Shown here one piece after another: positions 18,107-26,349 of a stretch of DNA of 64,000 nucleotides; the first letter of the stretch is position 1, and each line of letters begins with the position of its first letter. Made by a program: the position numbers and the translations under genes. The notes beneath the pieces were generated by a model that worked only from the letters and a program-made list of their open reading frames with translations, made no database searches and had not been told where the DNA came from. The DNA lies in assembly GCA_036821485.1 (NCBI GenBank), contig DAISJM010000004.1:58554-122553 (forward strand), read 5' to 3'. The stretch is from DAISJM01 sp036821485. GTDB taxonomy: Bacteria > Verrucomicrobiota > Kiritimatiellia > CAIQIC01 > JAGNIJ01.

Positions 18107-19102
18107 CTACTTGACCCACGCCGTAAAACCGGAAACCAAGGACTCGAAAACAGCGCCGACATGCTTGCCCGTAACGTTCAATCGCGGCAAGCGGAAAACG
18201 TCGCAACCCGGCAACACCAACCCCTCGGTCGAGGTGACGGCCCCGGCAAATCCCAGCGCTCCCAATTGGCTCTCCACACCGGCAGGCACGTCCACCGCGC
18301 CGCCGTAGGGATAGGAACACAACCGCGGTGTGACTCCGGTTTGAGATGACAACTGCACGGCAGACTCCGCGAGTTCCCGGGCCACGGCTTCCGGGCCCTC
18401 CACACCCAGCGAGATATGCGTGACCGTGTGGGGCCCCACATCGAATCCTCGTTTCAGGAGAGCACGCACATCAATCCACGTCATGATCGGCGGCCCCACT
18501 TCGCAAACGTCAACACCAGAGGTACTCGCCAGCGCGTTCAGTGCCGCTTCGCGATCCGCCGCTTTCATACCCCGGCACTGCGCCTCGATCGCGATCACCG
18601 CGCAAACACGATCAGCCTGCGACACCAGGGAATACGCTGTTCCACCCCACGCCAGCGAGGACACGCCGGTTCTCACAACAATGGCGCGCAGGAGATCCCA
18701 CCATGGCCTGCTCGTGCCGTCGATGAATCCCGTGGTGACAAAAAACGTCGCCGGGAAACCGAAGGACTCGAGTATCGGCGCCACGACCTCGACGTTGTTT
18801 CGGTAGCCATCATCAAAAGTGAGGGCGACGGAAAGCGGTGGCACGGATGATCCCTTGACCGCAGCGTTGACGATATCGCCAAGTGGCACCACGCGGTAAT
18901 ATCGGGCGAGATGCTCCATCTGCTTGCGGAAAGCGTCCGCCGGCACATGGAAGCCGTCGTAGTTCAGCAGAGGATCGAGGGCCGATTCCGCGCCGTGATA
19001 AGCCAGAATACGGGGCAGTGCCCCGCAGCTCCGGCGGGCCATGGCTATCAGTCCGAACATGCGCGCGAGGCTGAGCCCCGCTTGTTTGCACCGGATATTC
19101 AT
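18107..19102 (-). CDS. Polysaccharide deacetylase (NodB homology domain, CE4)
   Basis: About 331 residues. LAYHG near residue 34 and LTFDDGY at about 94-100 give the catalytic-base and metal Asp residues. GPHTVTH gives the H-x3-H metal pair, and CSYPYGG is the third CE4 motif. Such enzymes remove N- or O-acetyl groups from glycans, at the membrane or in the periplasm. The ATG at 19102 is within an ATGA overlap with the methyltransferase gene upstream. A weak hydrophobic N-terminus is present, but no clear signal peptide, so a cytoplasmic role on a lipid-linked sugar is also possible. Confidence 0.87.
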   Translation of the reverse strand: MNIRCKQAGLSLARMFGLIAMARRSCGALPRILAYHGAESALDPLLNYDGFHVPADAFRKQMEHLARYYRVVPLGDIVNAAVKGSSVPPLSVALTFDDGYRNNVEVVAPILESFGFPATFFVTTGFIDGTSRPWWDLLRAIVVRTGVSSLAWGGTAYSLVSQADRVCAVIAIEAQCRGMKAADREAALNALASTSGVDVCEVGPPIMTWIDVRALLKRGFDVGPHTVTHISLGVEGPEAVARELAESAVQLSSQTGVTPRLCSYPYGGAVDVPAGVESQLGALGFAGAVTSTEGLVLPGCDVFRLPRLNVTGKHVGAVFESLVSGFTAWVK

Positions 19103-19752
19103 TTGGACTTCAGCGAAACGCGCACCATCCGGGTTCTGAGCGTTCCCCATTCCTGGAGGAATTCATCCACGTGAGGGAGCAGGCGCACGTTGTACACGTC
19201 ACGATCCAATTCTTCGATCAATTTCTGACAACCACAACCCGGCGGGCGAAAACCTTCGTCTGGACAGTAATCGTCAAAGACAACGACGGTCTTCTCGTGC
19301 ATCAGGCCTCGAACATTCGACCAGTCTGACTCAATCGTGTCGAATGAGTGTCCCCCGTCGATCAACACGAGATCGGCCTTTCCAATCTCAGGCACCGCGA
19401 TCGGCAGCGTCTCCTTCGTATCACCCGCGTAGAGACGGATGGGGACCCCCAACTTCCGCAACTTCGCAGCCACCTCAGCCTGACTCGGAGCAACCGGAGA
19501 CGCCTCCTTGCTTCTTGTCTCGACCGTCTGCGTTTCGAACAAGTCAAAGCCGAAGTAGCGCATGCTTGACGCGCGATGGAAGATGCGACCGGTCTGCACC
19601 AGGTGACGGGCATGCAGACCTGTGTACGTACCGATGTCCACGATGGTTCGGCAACGGCTCTCGAAGGCGCAGAGCAGCATGTCCGCATAACGCCGTGGCC
19701 ATGAGCGGCGCAGTCGTATGCAATAATAGAGGTAGTAGAACGGGTTGATCAC
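19099..19752 (-). CDS. Class I SAM methyltransferase (Methyltransf_24-like)
   Basis: A 217-residue protein with RTIVDIGTYTGLHARH at about 35-50 (SAM motif I), YFGFDLFET (acidic motif II) and DLVLIDGGHSFDTIESDW followed by VVVFDDYCP. The IDGGHS...DD pattern is shared by Methyltransf_24 and TylF-like sugar O-methyltransferases, where the Asp residues bind metal. It opens the minus operon 19752-12899. A similar but distinct enzyme is encoded at 35760-36443. The exact hydroxyl that is methylated is unknown. Confidence 0.75.
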   Translation of the reverse strand: MINPFYYLYYCIRLRRSWPRRYADMLLCAFESRCRTIVDIGTYTGLHARHLVQTGRIFHRASSMRYFGFDLFETQTVETRSKEASPVAPSQAEVAAKLRKLGVPIRLYAGDTKETLPIAVPEIGKADLVLIDGGHSFDTIESDWSNVRGLMHEKTVVVFDDYCPDEGFRPPGCGCQKLIEELDRDVYNVRLLPHVDEFLQEWGTLRTRMVRVSLKSK

Positions 19753-19792
19753 ACTGATTTTCTCATCCGATGCCGCTCCCCGATAAACTCTC

Positions 19793-19821
19793 TTGTGCGC
19801 GGCCCAGGACTCCCGGATAAT
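19793..19821 (+). promoter_or_regulatory. Possible sigma-70-type promoter for the methyltransferase at 19833
   Basis: TTGTGC (19793-19798) and GATAAT (19816-19821) are separated by 17 bases in the 80-base gap between divergent genes. The ATG lies only 11 bases after the -10 hexamer and no Shine-Dalgarno sequence is visible, so if real the transcript would be nearly leaderless. Read by eye; chance occurrence is quite possible. Confidence 0.25.
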
Positions 19822-19832
19822 CGGCGACGAAC

Positions 19833-20570
19833 ATGTCCATATTGGCCACAGAAACGCTCTGCAATGAGCGGCAGAAGATGATCCGGGACCTCGAGTGGAA
19901 CCTGGTACAGCAGGTCCTTCCCGCCGGGCCGGGACGATTTCTCGATGTCGGCTGCGGCACGGGATACCAGATGGCCAAGGCCAAGGCGATGGGATTTGAT
20001 GTTACAGGCATCGACCCGCATCCCGGTACGGACGGCGTGCATGCCGAGCTGGTTACGAATGTCCGTGCCAGCATTCAAAAAGGGGTGGCCACATCGCTCC
20101 CCTTTCCGGAGGGCCATTTCGATGTGGTGTTCTCCTCTCACGCTCTCGTCGTGATGGAGGACATTCCCGGCGCGCTCCGCGAGATGCGCCGAGTCCTGAA
20201 GCCCCAAGGCACGCTGGTGCTCGTACTCGACACAGCCGTCATGGCCTGGATCAAGATACTGTCCTTTGCCCTGTTCGATACGCATAATCGAGTCCGCCAA
20301 TTCTTTCGCACGCCTTCGTTCAGCTCGTTTGGCCGGATTTTGTTTCCGCCGGCCTATCGGACCAACCTGCGGTCGGCATGGAACGAGGTGTTCGCCTGGC
20401 GCATCCCTCACTGGAGGAAGTTGTTGTCTCCCCTGTTCGATGTGCAGGACGCGAGGCCCACGTTCCTCTACACCTTCCCCGATTACACATCCTTCATCAT
20501 CCGCCCCAACTCAAACCAGTTGGCCAGCGCGGTGATTGTCATCGCGCGGCCGAAGCTTGGCGCGACTTAG
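19833..20570 (+). CDS. SAM-dependent methyltransferase (Methyltransf_11-like)
   Basis: A 245-residue class I enzyme. GRFLDVGCGTGYQMAKAK at about 31-48 is motif I, VTGIDPHP the acidic second motif, and FDVVFSSHALVVMEDIPGAL with MRRVLKPQGTLVLVLD covers motifs IV and V. It stands alone on the + strand between two minus-strand operons. Its last 32 bases overlap the 3' end of the convergent deacetylase-like gene. Substrate unknown; the setting points to a glycan or lipid-linked sugar. Confidence 0.82.
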   Translation: MSILATETLCNERQKMIRDLEWNLVQQVLPAGPGRFLDVGCGTGYQMAKAKAMGFDVTGIDPHPGTDGVHAELVTNVRASIQKGVATSLPFPEGHFDVVFSSHALVVMEDIPGALREMRRVLKPQGTLVLVLDTAVMAWIKILSFALFDTHNRVRQFFRTPSFSSFGRILFPPAYRTNLRSAWNEVFAWRIPHWRKLLSPLFDVQDARPTFLYTFPDYTSFIIRPNSNQLASAVIVIARPKLGAT

Positions 20571-21528
20571 CAAACTCCTGCACCGTCATGGGCCGACACA
20601 AACGGGCTGCTGCTTCAAACAACACCCCCAACATTTCGTACAATCGCTCGATACTGTCCTGTGTCGGAAAAGACAGACTCCCCCCGGCCATAAGCTCCGA
20701 GGAGTGGAGACTGAACATCATGTGCTCCGCACCGCTGTGGCATGACGTGTGCACCATGCGCAGCAGTCGTTCCGTGGTCATCTCCGCTGCACGAAACCAC
20801 TCGTAGTCATACGCGGCTCGCGCCACACGCCCCCGAGTCACCCCAAGTCGGCGCAACCCCATCTTGGCTGCGTTTCTGAGCGACCATCTCCGTAAATGAA
20901 CGGTGGCCGGGATCTCCATCAGGGAGGAATGCCCCGGCCTGTCTATCCGATCGAGATCAAGGAGATACGGCGTCGATGGAAAATGCCTGAAATCCGGACC
21001 GCAGGATCCCTCTGACACACCCGGACTGTTCACCCACGACATCCAGGGAGTCACCGAGGAATCAGCTGTATAACCCTCCTGCGCCAGGAGTCTCGCATAG
21101 TCGGCGTTCAGGCCCCATCGGCCTGCGCGATGACTGACAGGCTTCACGCCAAATGTCTCGCCGAGGGTTCTCGTGACGAGGCGAATCTTCTCCCTCATCA
21201 CCGGAACCGGATACTCATAGAGGTAGGACGGGCCTTCACTTCCGAGCGAGTGTCTTGGCGGGGTATTCCACGCATGGAGATGCATCCCGATTTCAGCCAC
21301 CGAACGCTTCAGCACATCCCGGCCCACCTTCACAAACCTCTCATCACGAGCCATATCGTAGTCTACGAAATAGGTGGGTCTCACGCCGTGCTGTTCGCAC
21401 AATGACTGAAACCGCTCAACCTGCGCTGCGTTTTCCGTTGAAACGGAGCCGGCTGCGCCCCAGAGGTTATCGGCCTCGGTGTCGACACCGACCAGGAAAC
21501 ACAAACGACGAGTATTGGATGAATTCAA
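20539..21528 (-). CDS. Polysaccharide-deacetylase-fold protein, WalW-like
   Basis: A 329-residue protein with a NodB-like barrel but without the classic TFDDG sequence. FLVGVDTEADNLWG near residues 11-24 occupies the catalytic-Asp strand, IGMHLHAWNTPP near 92-103 supplies metal-binding His residues, and FSLHSSELMAGGS near 285-297 is the C-terminal motif. The same arrangement is seen in WalW-type proteins of polysaccharide loci. The start is a TTG in a TTGA overlap with the upstream fusion gene, making this the last gene of the operon 33317-20539. Deacetylase activity is plausible but unproven. Confidence 0.65.
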   Translation of the reverse strand: MNSSNTRRLCFLVGVDTEADNLWGAAGSVSTENAAQVERFQSLCEQHGVRPTYFVDYDMARDERFVKVGRDVLKRSVAEIGMHLHAWNTPPRHSLGSEGPSYLYEYPVPVMREKIRLVTRTLGETFGVKPVSHRAGRWGLNADYARLLAQEGYTADSSVTPWMSWVNSPGVSEGSCGPDFRHFPSTPYLLDLDRIDRPGHSSLMEIPATVHLRRWSLRNAAKMGLRRLGVTRGRVARAAYDYEWFRAAEMTTERLLRMVHTSCHSGAEHMMFSLHSSELMAGGSLSFPTQDSIERLYEMLGVLFEAAARLCRPMTVQEFAKSRQASAAR

Positions 21529-23771
21529 CTTGCCACGGGTTGGGAGGGATTGCGGTAGGCCTCAGAGTAAAGACTCCGCAACGCGCGGACAATCACGGGC
21601 CAATCATATTCGCGTACCAGTTCTGCACCGCCACGCACCAGCTGGTCTCGCAACCCCCGGTCTTCCATCAGGCGCTGGATGTTGGCGACAAGTTTCTCCA
21701 CGTCCCCCACGGGGCTGGCCAGCGCGGCGGCGCCCGCTGGAGCCACATCCCGACAGCCTGGCGCATCCGTCGTCACAATGGGAAGCCCAGCGGCCATGGC
21801 CTCAATCAGCACCAACGGACATGCCTCCATGGCCGAAGGAAACACGAAGATGTCGGCGGCCTTGTACATGCTGATCAAGGCATCTGTCGGCACGGCAAAG
21901 AGACCCTCCTTGCCGGCCACATCATCCAGGTCCGCGCGCGGATAAACCCGCAGATGGGCCCCAAGGTTCAACGCCTGGACCTGCCCCTCCAGGTGTTCAT
22001 GCCCAGGCCCCACAACCACCCAGAGGAAGTCATTTCGTGTTGCGCATATCTTGCCAATGATTTGAGGGATGAGCCCAAACCCTTTCATCGGATCGTTGCG
22101 CCCAACGGACAGAATGACGAACTTGTCCTCGTCCCATCCCAATTTCTTCCTGACCGCCGGGCGGTCGCACGAATAGCCCTGGATTCGACTCACATCCACG
22201 CCATTGGGAATGTCGCGGATGCGCTGCACGGGCACCCCGAACTCCTCCAGATAACCGCGTATCGTCGGACTGATCGCTGTCACGTAATCGCTCGCCTGCA
22301 ACGCCTCCCGGATGGGGCCGTCCAGCCCGGGACGCAAACGTGCACCGTAGCCGTGCAGGGGGAACGTCATGATGTCGTCACCATGACAGGTCGTGACGAA
22401 CGGAACACCCAGGCGCCTCAGCGTGCCCGCCACCAGCACACCACCCGGATACGCCATGTGCAGGTGCCAGACATCAAAACGATACAGGAACTGGTAGAAA
22501 CGCACCTGCAAGGCCACGACCCACCGGATATCCCGGCCACGGGCAAGCAGCTTCTCGAAGTAATGCGTGTACGACTTCGGCAGCAGGGGCAGTGAACGAT
22601 ATTTGACCCGGTGGAAGATCCGCCTCCACAAGCCCCACCACGTGATGAGCGTTACGTCCTGCCCCGCCTCTTTCAACCGCGCCGCCAGATTATGCACGGT
22701 AATCTCGGCACCACCCAGTCGCGGAAGAAAGGTGGACGCCATCAAGGCAACGCTGAGCCTGCGGCATTCCCCATCGCGCGTGCCACGCCCTTCGATCCCG
22801 TTGTAGCCGTACTGAACATCGATCTTCTCCAAACCCCATTTCTCGAACCATTCTCGCACCGTATCGATTTGCTGCGGCTGATCATAGGCCGGCGACAAAA
22901 TGTCAAACATGTCCAGAATGATCCATTCCCGGAGATGGTATTCGGGCAGGTCGTACACCCCGAAATACGGTGGAATCATGAGGCGGCGCAGGAGAAACGC
23001 TCCCACATCCCCCCAGCGACCCATGATCCTGGCCAGCGGCCACATGAACTTGATGTAGCGACGACAGAGCTCGTACAACCGTTCCGCCTTCATCTTCGGC
23101 GTGAAATGCCTCAACACCTCCTTGGTGCTCGTGGTCCTGAGCACAAAAGAGAGAAGCCCGCGCATCTTGGCGTAGACGTCCACCACGATCTCGCCTCCCG
23201 GCTTGAGGTAGCGTGGCAGACACCGAAATGAGGCCTCGACGTTCGGCGTGTGCTGGAGCACGCCGATGCATAGCAGCTTGTCGAAGAAATCCAGCGGAAA
23301 CGGCATGTGGTAGAGATTGCCCTGAACAATCAATACGTTGTCACGTCGGCCGTTGGAGGCGAAATTGGCCTCCACCGCGCTGCTGTAGTCCATGGACACC
23401 ACCGTCGCCCCGGTGGATGCGGCCTGCTCGGTAAATCGGCCGGACCCACTGCCCACTTCGAGAATGACCTGTCCGCTCATGTCGCGCGGCCAGCGAGTCT
23501 CCGCAAAGAATCGATGCTCGGTGATGTGCGATCCGGTATAGCTGTCGTACTGCGTCCTGGCATGCTGCGTCCACTCGAAGCCAAAACTACTGGCGTAGTT
23601 CGCTGCAGGGACAAAGCGCGGAATGCCGCGGACAACAGGGAAGGCCTGTCCACATGCGTCGCAACGGAGCTGCCCTTCCACGAGGCGGTCATCCTCTCGA
23701 ACCGTTTCGCTCACGCTCAGCGCAGTCCTGCAATCAGGACAAACCAGATACTTCAGATGTGCCAGTCTCAT
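21525..23771 (-). CDS. Zinc-ribbon SAM methyltransferase fused to a GT4 glycosyltransferase
   Basis: A 748-residue fusion. Residues 1-45 hold a Trm112-like zinc ribbon (Cys11, 14, 37, 40). Residues 95-328 are a class I methyltransferase with QVILEVGSGSGRFTE (about 101-115) and LLCIGVLQHTPN (about 166-177). From about residue 339 a complete GT4 enzyme begins (VALMASTFLPRLGGAEI) and ends with the donor motif MEACPLVLIEAMAAGLPIVT. The linker is only about ten residues. The GT4 half closely matches the whole neighbouring gene at 23801-25012, so it arose by tandem duplication. An ATG at codon 344 could allow an internal start, but no strong ribosome site precedes it. Confidence 0.88.
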   Translation of the reverse strand: MRLAHLKYLVCPDCRTALSVSETVREDDRLVEGQLRCDACGQAFPVVRGIPRFVPAANYASSFGFEWTQHARTQYDSYTGSHITEHRFFAETRWPRDMSGQVILEVGSGSGRFTEQAASTGATVVSMDYSSAVEANFASNGRRDNVLIVQGNLYHMPFPLDFFDKLLCIGVLQHTPNVEASFRCLPRYLKPGGEIVVDVYAKMRGLLSFVLRTTSTKEVLRHFTPKMKAERLYELCRRYIKFMWPLARIMGRWGDVGAFLLRRLMIPPYFGVYDLPEYHLREWIILDMFDILSPAYDQPQQIDTVREWFEKWGLEKIDVQYGYNGIEGRGTRDGECRRLSVALMASTFLPRLGGAEITVHNLAARLKEAGQDVTLITWWGLWRRIFHRVKYRSLPLLPKSYTHYFEKLLARGRDIRWVVALQVRFYQFLYRFDVWHLHMAYPGGVLVAGTLRRLGVPFVTTCHGDDIMTFPLHGYGARLRPGLDGPIREALQASDYVTAISPTIRGYLEEFGVPVQRIRDIPNGVDVSRIQGYSCDRPAVRKKLGWDEDKFVILSVGRNDPMKGFGLIPQIIGKICATRNDFLWVVVGPGHEHLEGQVQALNLGAHLRVYPRADLDDVAGKEGLFAVPTDALISMYKAADIFVFPSAMEACPLVLIEAMAAGLPIVTTDAPGCRDVAPAGAAALASPVGDVEKLVANIQRLMEDRGLRDQLVRGGAELVREYDWPVIVRALRSLYSEAYRNPSQPVAS

Positions 23772-23800
23772 GCTTCCTGTCCCTTAAGAAAGACAATCCA

Positions 23801-25012
23801 TTATGGGGCCGCCCCCATCTGCTTGTAGGCTTGCTCATACAATCCCACCACGCGCGGCCAGTCATGGAGCACCACCCTATTGCGGGCGCGCCCCGACAGT
23901 TGCTTCCGCAATTCGCCATCCGTCATCATGCGGCGCAGATTCTCTGCCATCGCCTCCACATCGCCCGGGGGAGAGATCAAGCCTGCGTCGGCGCCGCCCA
24001 CCGTATCCACGCAACCGGGCACATCCGTGGTCACCACCGGCAATCCCGCCGCCATGGCCTCCAACAAAGCAAGCGGCATGCCCTCAAAATAGGACGGCAA
24101 CGCAAAAACGTCTGCCGAACGAAGCAGTCCCACCAGCTCCTTGGGCGGCGTCCTGCCGCTCAAAAGATCGCCTCTTGATCCACCACCGATCTGCGGAACG
24201 CAAATCAGCCTCTCGCCGATCCCCGCGGCCCTCGCCGCCTCCTTGAGCGACTCCAAGCCCCGCCCCACCACTACCCACACGGGACGATGCCCCTCCCTCT
24301 CCAACCGCTGCAGGATGGCGGGGATAAGATCATATCCCTTCTGCGGGTGATTCCGGCCGACCGAAAGAATCACAAAATCATCCGGCGCGATTCCGAATTC
24401 ACGACGCACCGCCACCCGATCAACGGACTCCTCCGCTATCCGTGCAACATGCACCCCATTGGGTATGTCCAATATCTTGTCCCGTGCCACCCCCGCCGCC
24501 TCATACTCCCTACGCATCAAGGGGCCGATCGCCGTAACACACGCACTCAACAAGAAAGAATTCCGTATGGCTCCGTCAATGTGCGGATTCATCCTCAGGC
24601 TGAATCCCAATTCCGGTTTTATGATCAGATCATCCCCATGGCACGTCGATATCACCGGCACACCCAGGCGTGAAAGCGTGGGCACCGCCAACATGCCGAG
24701 GGGGTAGGCCATGTGTACGTTCCACACGTCGAACTTGAATATCCGCTGCAGCATAGCCACCTGCGCACCCACAAAGCGTGCGCTCCCGCGTCCAGCTTCC
24801 CAACGGCGACGAGCAGCGTGCGTGAAAGACCGGGGCAAAAGCGGTAGCACGCGATAAGGCACCTTACCTCTGATCCCGACCCACAAGCCCCACCACGTGA
24901 TAACCGTTACCTGGTGGCCCCGTTCCTGCAATCCCATCGCAAGATTGTGCACCACGATCTCCGCACCGCCGACGCGCGGCAGAAAGGTGGATGCCAGCAA
25001 GGCAATCTTCAT
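23801..25012 (-). CDS. Glycosyltransferase family 4 (tandem paralogue of the downstream fusion)
   Basis: A 403-residue GT4 starting MKIALLASTFLPRVGGAE. Signature segments are TVITWWGLW, STCHGDDLI, ILDIPNGVHVARI, FVILSVGRNHPQKGYDLIP and the E-x7-E motif FEGMPLALLEAMAAGLPVVT. The same segments in the same order occur in the C-terminal 410 residues of the next gene (23771-21525). The start is the ATG of an ATGA overlap with the CapK-like gene; the 42-codon extension upstream is over that gene. Cytoplasmic; sugar unknown. Confidence 0.9.
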   Translation of the reverse strand: MKIALLASTFLPRVGGAEIVVHNLAMGLQERGHQVTVITWWGLWVGIRGKVPYRVLPLLPRSFTHAARRRWEAGRGSARFVGAQVAMLQRIFKFDVWNVHMAYPLGMLAVPTLSRLGVPVISTCHGDDLIIKPELGFSLRMNPHIDGAIRNSFLLSACVTAIGPLMRREYEAAGVARDKILDIPNGVHVARIAEESVDRVAVRREFGIAPDDFVILSVGRNHPQKGYDLIPAILQRLEREGHRPVWVVVGRGLESLKEAARAAGIGERLICVPQIGGGSRGDLLSGRTPPKELVGLLRSADVFALPSYFEGMPLALLEAMAAGLPVVTTDVPGCVDTVGGADAGLISPPGDVEAMAENLRRMMTDGELRKQLSGRARNRVVLHDWPRVVGLYEQAYKQMGAAP

Positions 25013-26349
25013 GACGAGGTCCTCAATTTGGAAACCGTGAATCGTCGCTTGCCCGACGGCAACGAAGGAATCTGATCCACGTGCCGGATGTTGACCGCCG
25101 CATCGTGACCGACGTGATGGAGTATCTCCTTTTTCCACGCCGCCTGGGCCGCCGCGATGGCCGCACGATCTCCCGTTACAAGCAGTTCGTAGTCCGCCAT
25201 CGACTGCTGCACAAACTGGAACTCGCGTGCGGGAGACCCGTACAGCAGATGCGTAAAGAACTCCCCATGAATCAACTTACCCGACGCCGTTCGGATCATG
25301 TCGGACTGACGCCCAACCACCTTCGCCAACCTGAGGGTTTGTCGTCCACATGTACACGAACCTTCTGCCAGCCGCCCCAAATCCCCCGTCTCGTAACGAA
25401 TAAAGGGCATTGCGTAGTTGCAGAGACTCGTGATCAAGATCGGTCCGTCCGCACGAAACGGATCGGGGCCGTCGACTTCAACCAGCACGTCCGATTCGTT
25501 CACGTGCAAGCCACGGTGCTTCTCGCATTCCGCCGCCATGGCTCCCGCCTCCCGGTTTCCATAGCGATCGAACACCGACCGCCCGAAGGTTTTCTCCATG
25601 GCCGCGCGCATCTCGGGCAATAGCACCTCTGCGGAGCTGATCACGGCCCGCAGCGGATACGACGGCTGGAGTTTCTGCTCATCCAGCCAGCGCGCAAAAG
25701 CAAACGCCGCGCCGGCATACGCGACGAGAATGTGCGGACGGAATTGTTCCATATCTCGATGGAACTCCCGCATCCGGTTGTCGCCCATATTGAACGCGTT
25801 GTACCAACGCCGGTTCTCAATCCAGCACCGCAGACGCGCCCGCAGGTTCTGCGTGACCGACAGATCCTTGGGTGCGCCCCACAGCATGGCAATGCGCTCG
25901 CCATAGCGCCACCCGGCAAGCTGATCTGCCCACATCAACGACGCCTCGCGGGCAATCTGCGTGGATCGATCCACCTTGAACACCATGGGCGTGCCCGTGG
26001 AACCACCCGTCGCGTCGTCCACGCTGTCCCCCACGTTGTCGGCAAGGAAGTCGGTGGGATGCTCTTGGATATCCGACCGAACCATGGGCGGAATAGCGCG
26101 CAAGATTTCGCGCGCGTTCACCGCTGTAATCTCCGGCGCATCACGGAGAAGCCGGACAAATCGCGGCACATGCCGACGCGCATGATTCAACAGCTTGGCC
26201 AGGCGGTCCCCCATCGTCCGGTCAAGCGCTGCACGATCCATCTGATCCTGCCGCATGTGATCGCGAAATGCGTCCAGCACAAGTTCGCGATGCCCGCCCT
26301 TTCGATCGAGGAGCCGCTTCGACAGGAAAGCTGACAGCGTTGGATTCAT
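25009..26349 (-). CDS. CapK/PaaK-like adenylate-forming enzyme
   Basis: About 446 residues of the phenylacetate-CoA-ligase-like (CapK) branch of AMP-forming enzymes. DATGGSTGTPMVFK at about 112-125 is the phosphate-binding loop, DRYGNREAGAMAAEC is the A5 adenine/Mg region, RYETGDLGRL supplies the ribose-binding Asp, and SDMIRTASGKLIHG is the C-terminal hinge. CapK proteins are frequent in capsule and exosortase-type polysaccharide loci but mostly uncharacterised; they are thought to activate a carboxyl group. The gene is coupled (ATGA) to an asparagine-synthase homologue upstream, which suggests amide formation on a carboxylated sugar or lipid (inference). Confidence 0.82.
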   Translation of the reverse strand: MNPTLSAFLSKRLLDRKGGHRELVLDAFRDHMRQDQMDRAALDRTMGDRLAKLLNHARRHVPRFVRLLRDAPEITAVNAREILRAIPPMVRSDIQEHPTDFLADNVGDSVDDATGGSTGTPMVFKVDRSTQIAREASLMWADQLAGWRYGERIAMLWGAPKDLSVTQNLRARLRCWIENRRWYNAFNMGDNRMREFHRDMEQFRPHILVAYAGAAFAFARWLDEQKLQPSYPLRAVISSAEVLLPEMRAAMEKTFGRSVFDRYGNREAGAMAAECEKHRGLHVNESDVLVEVDGPDPFRADGPILITSLCNYAMPFIRYETGDLGRLAEGSCTCGRQTLRLAKVVGRQSDMIRTASGKLIHGEFFTHLLYGSPAREFQFVQQSMADYELLVTGDRAAIAAAQAAWKKEILHHVGHDAAVNIRHVDQIPSLPSGKRRFTVSKLRTSS

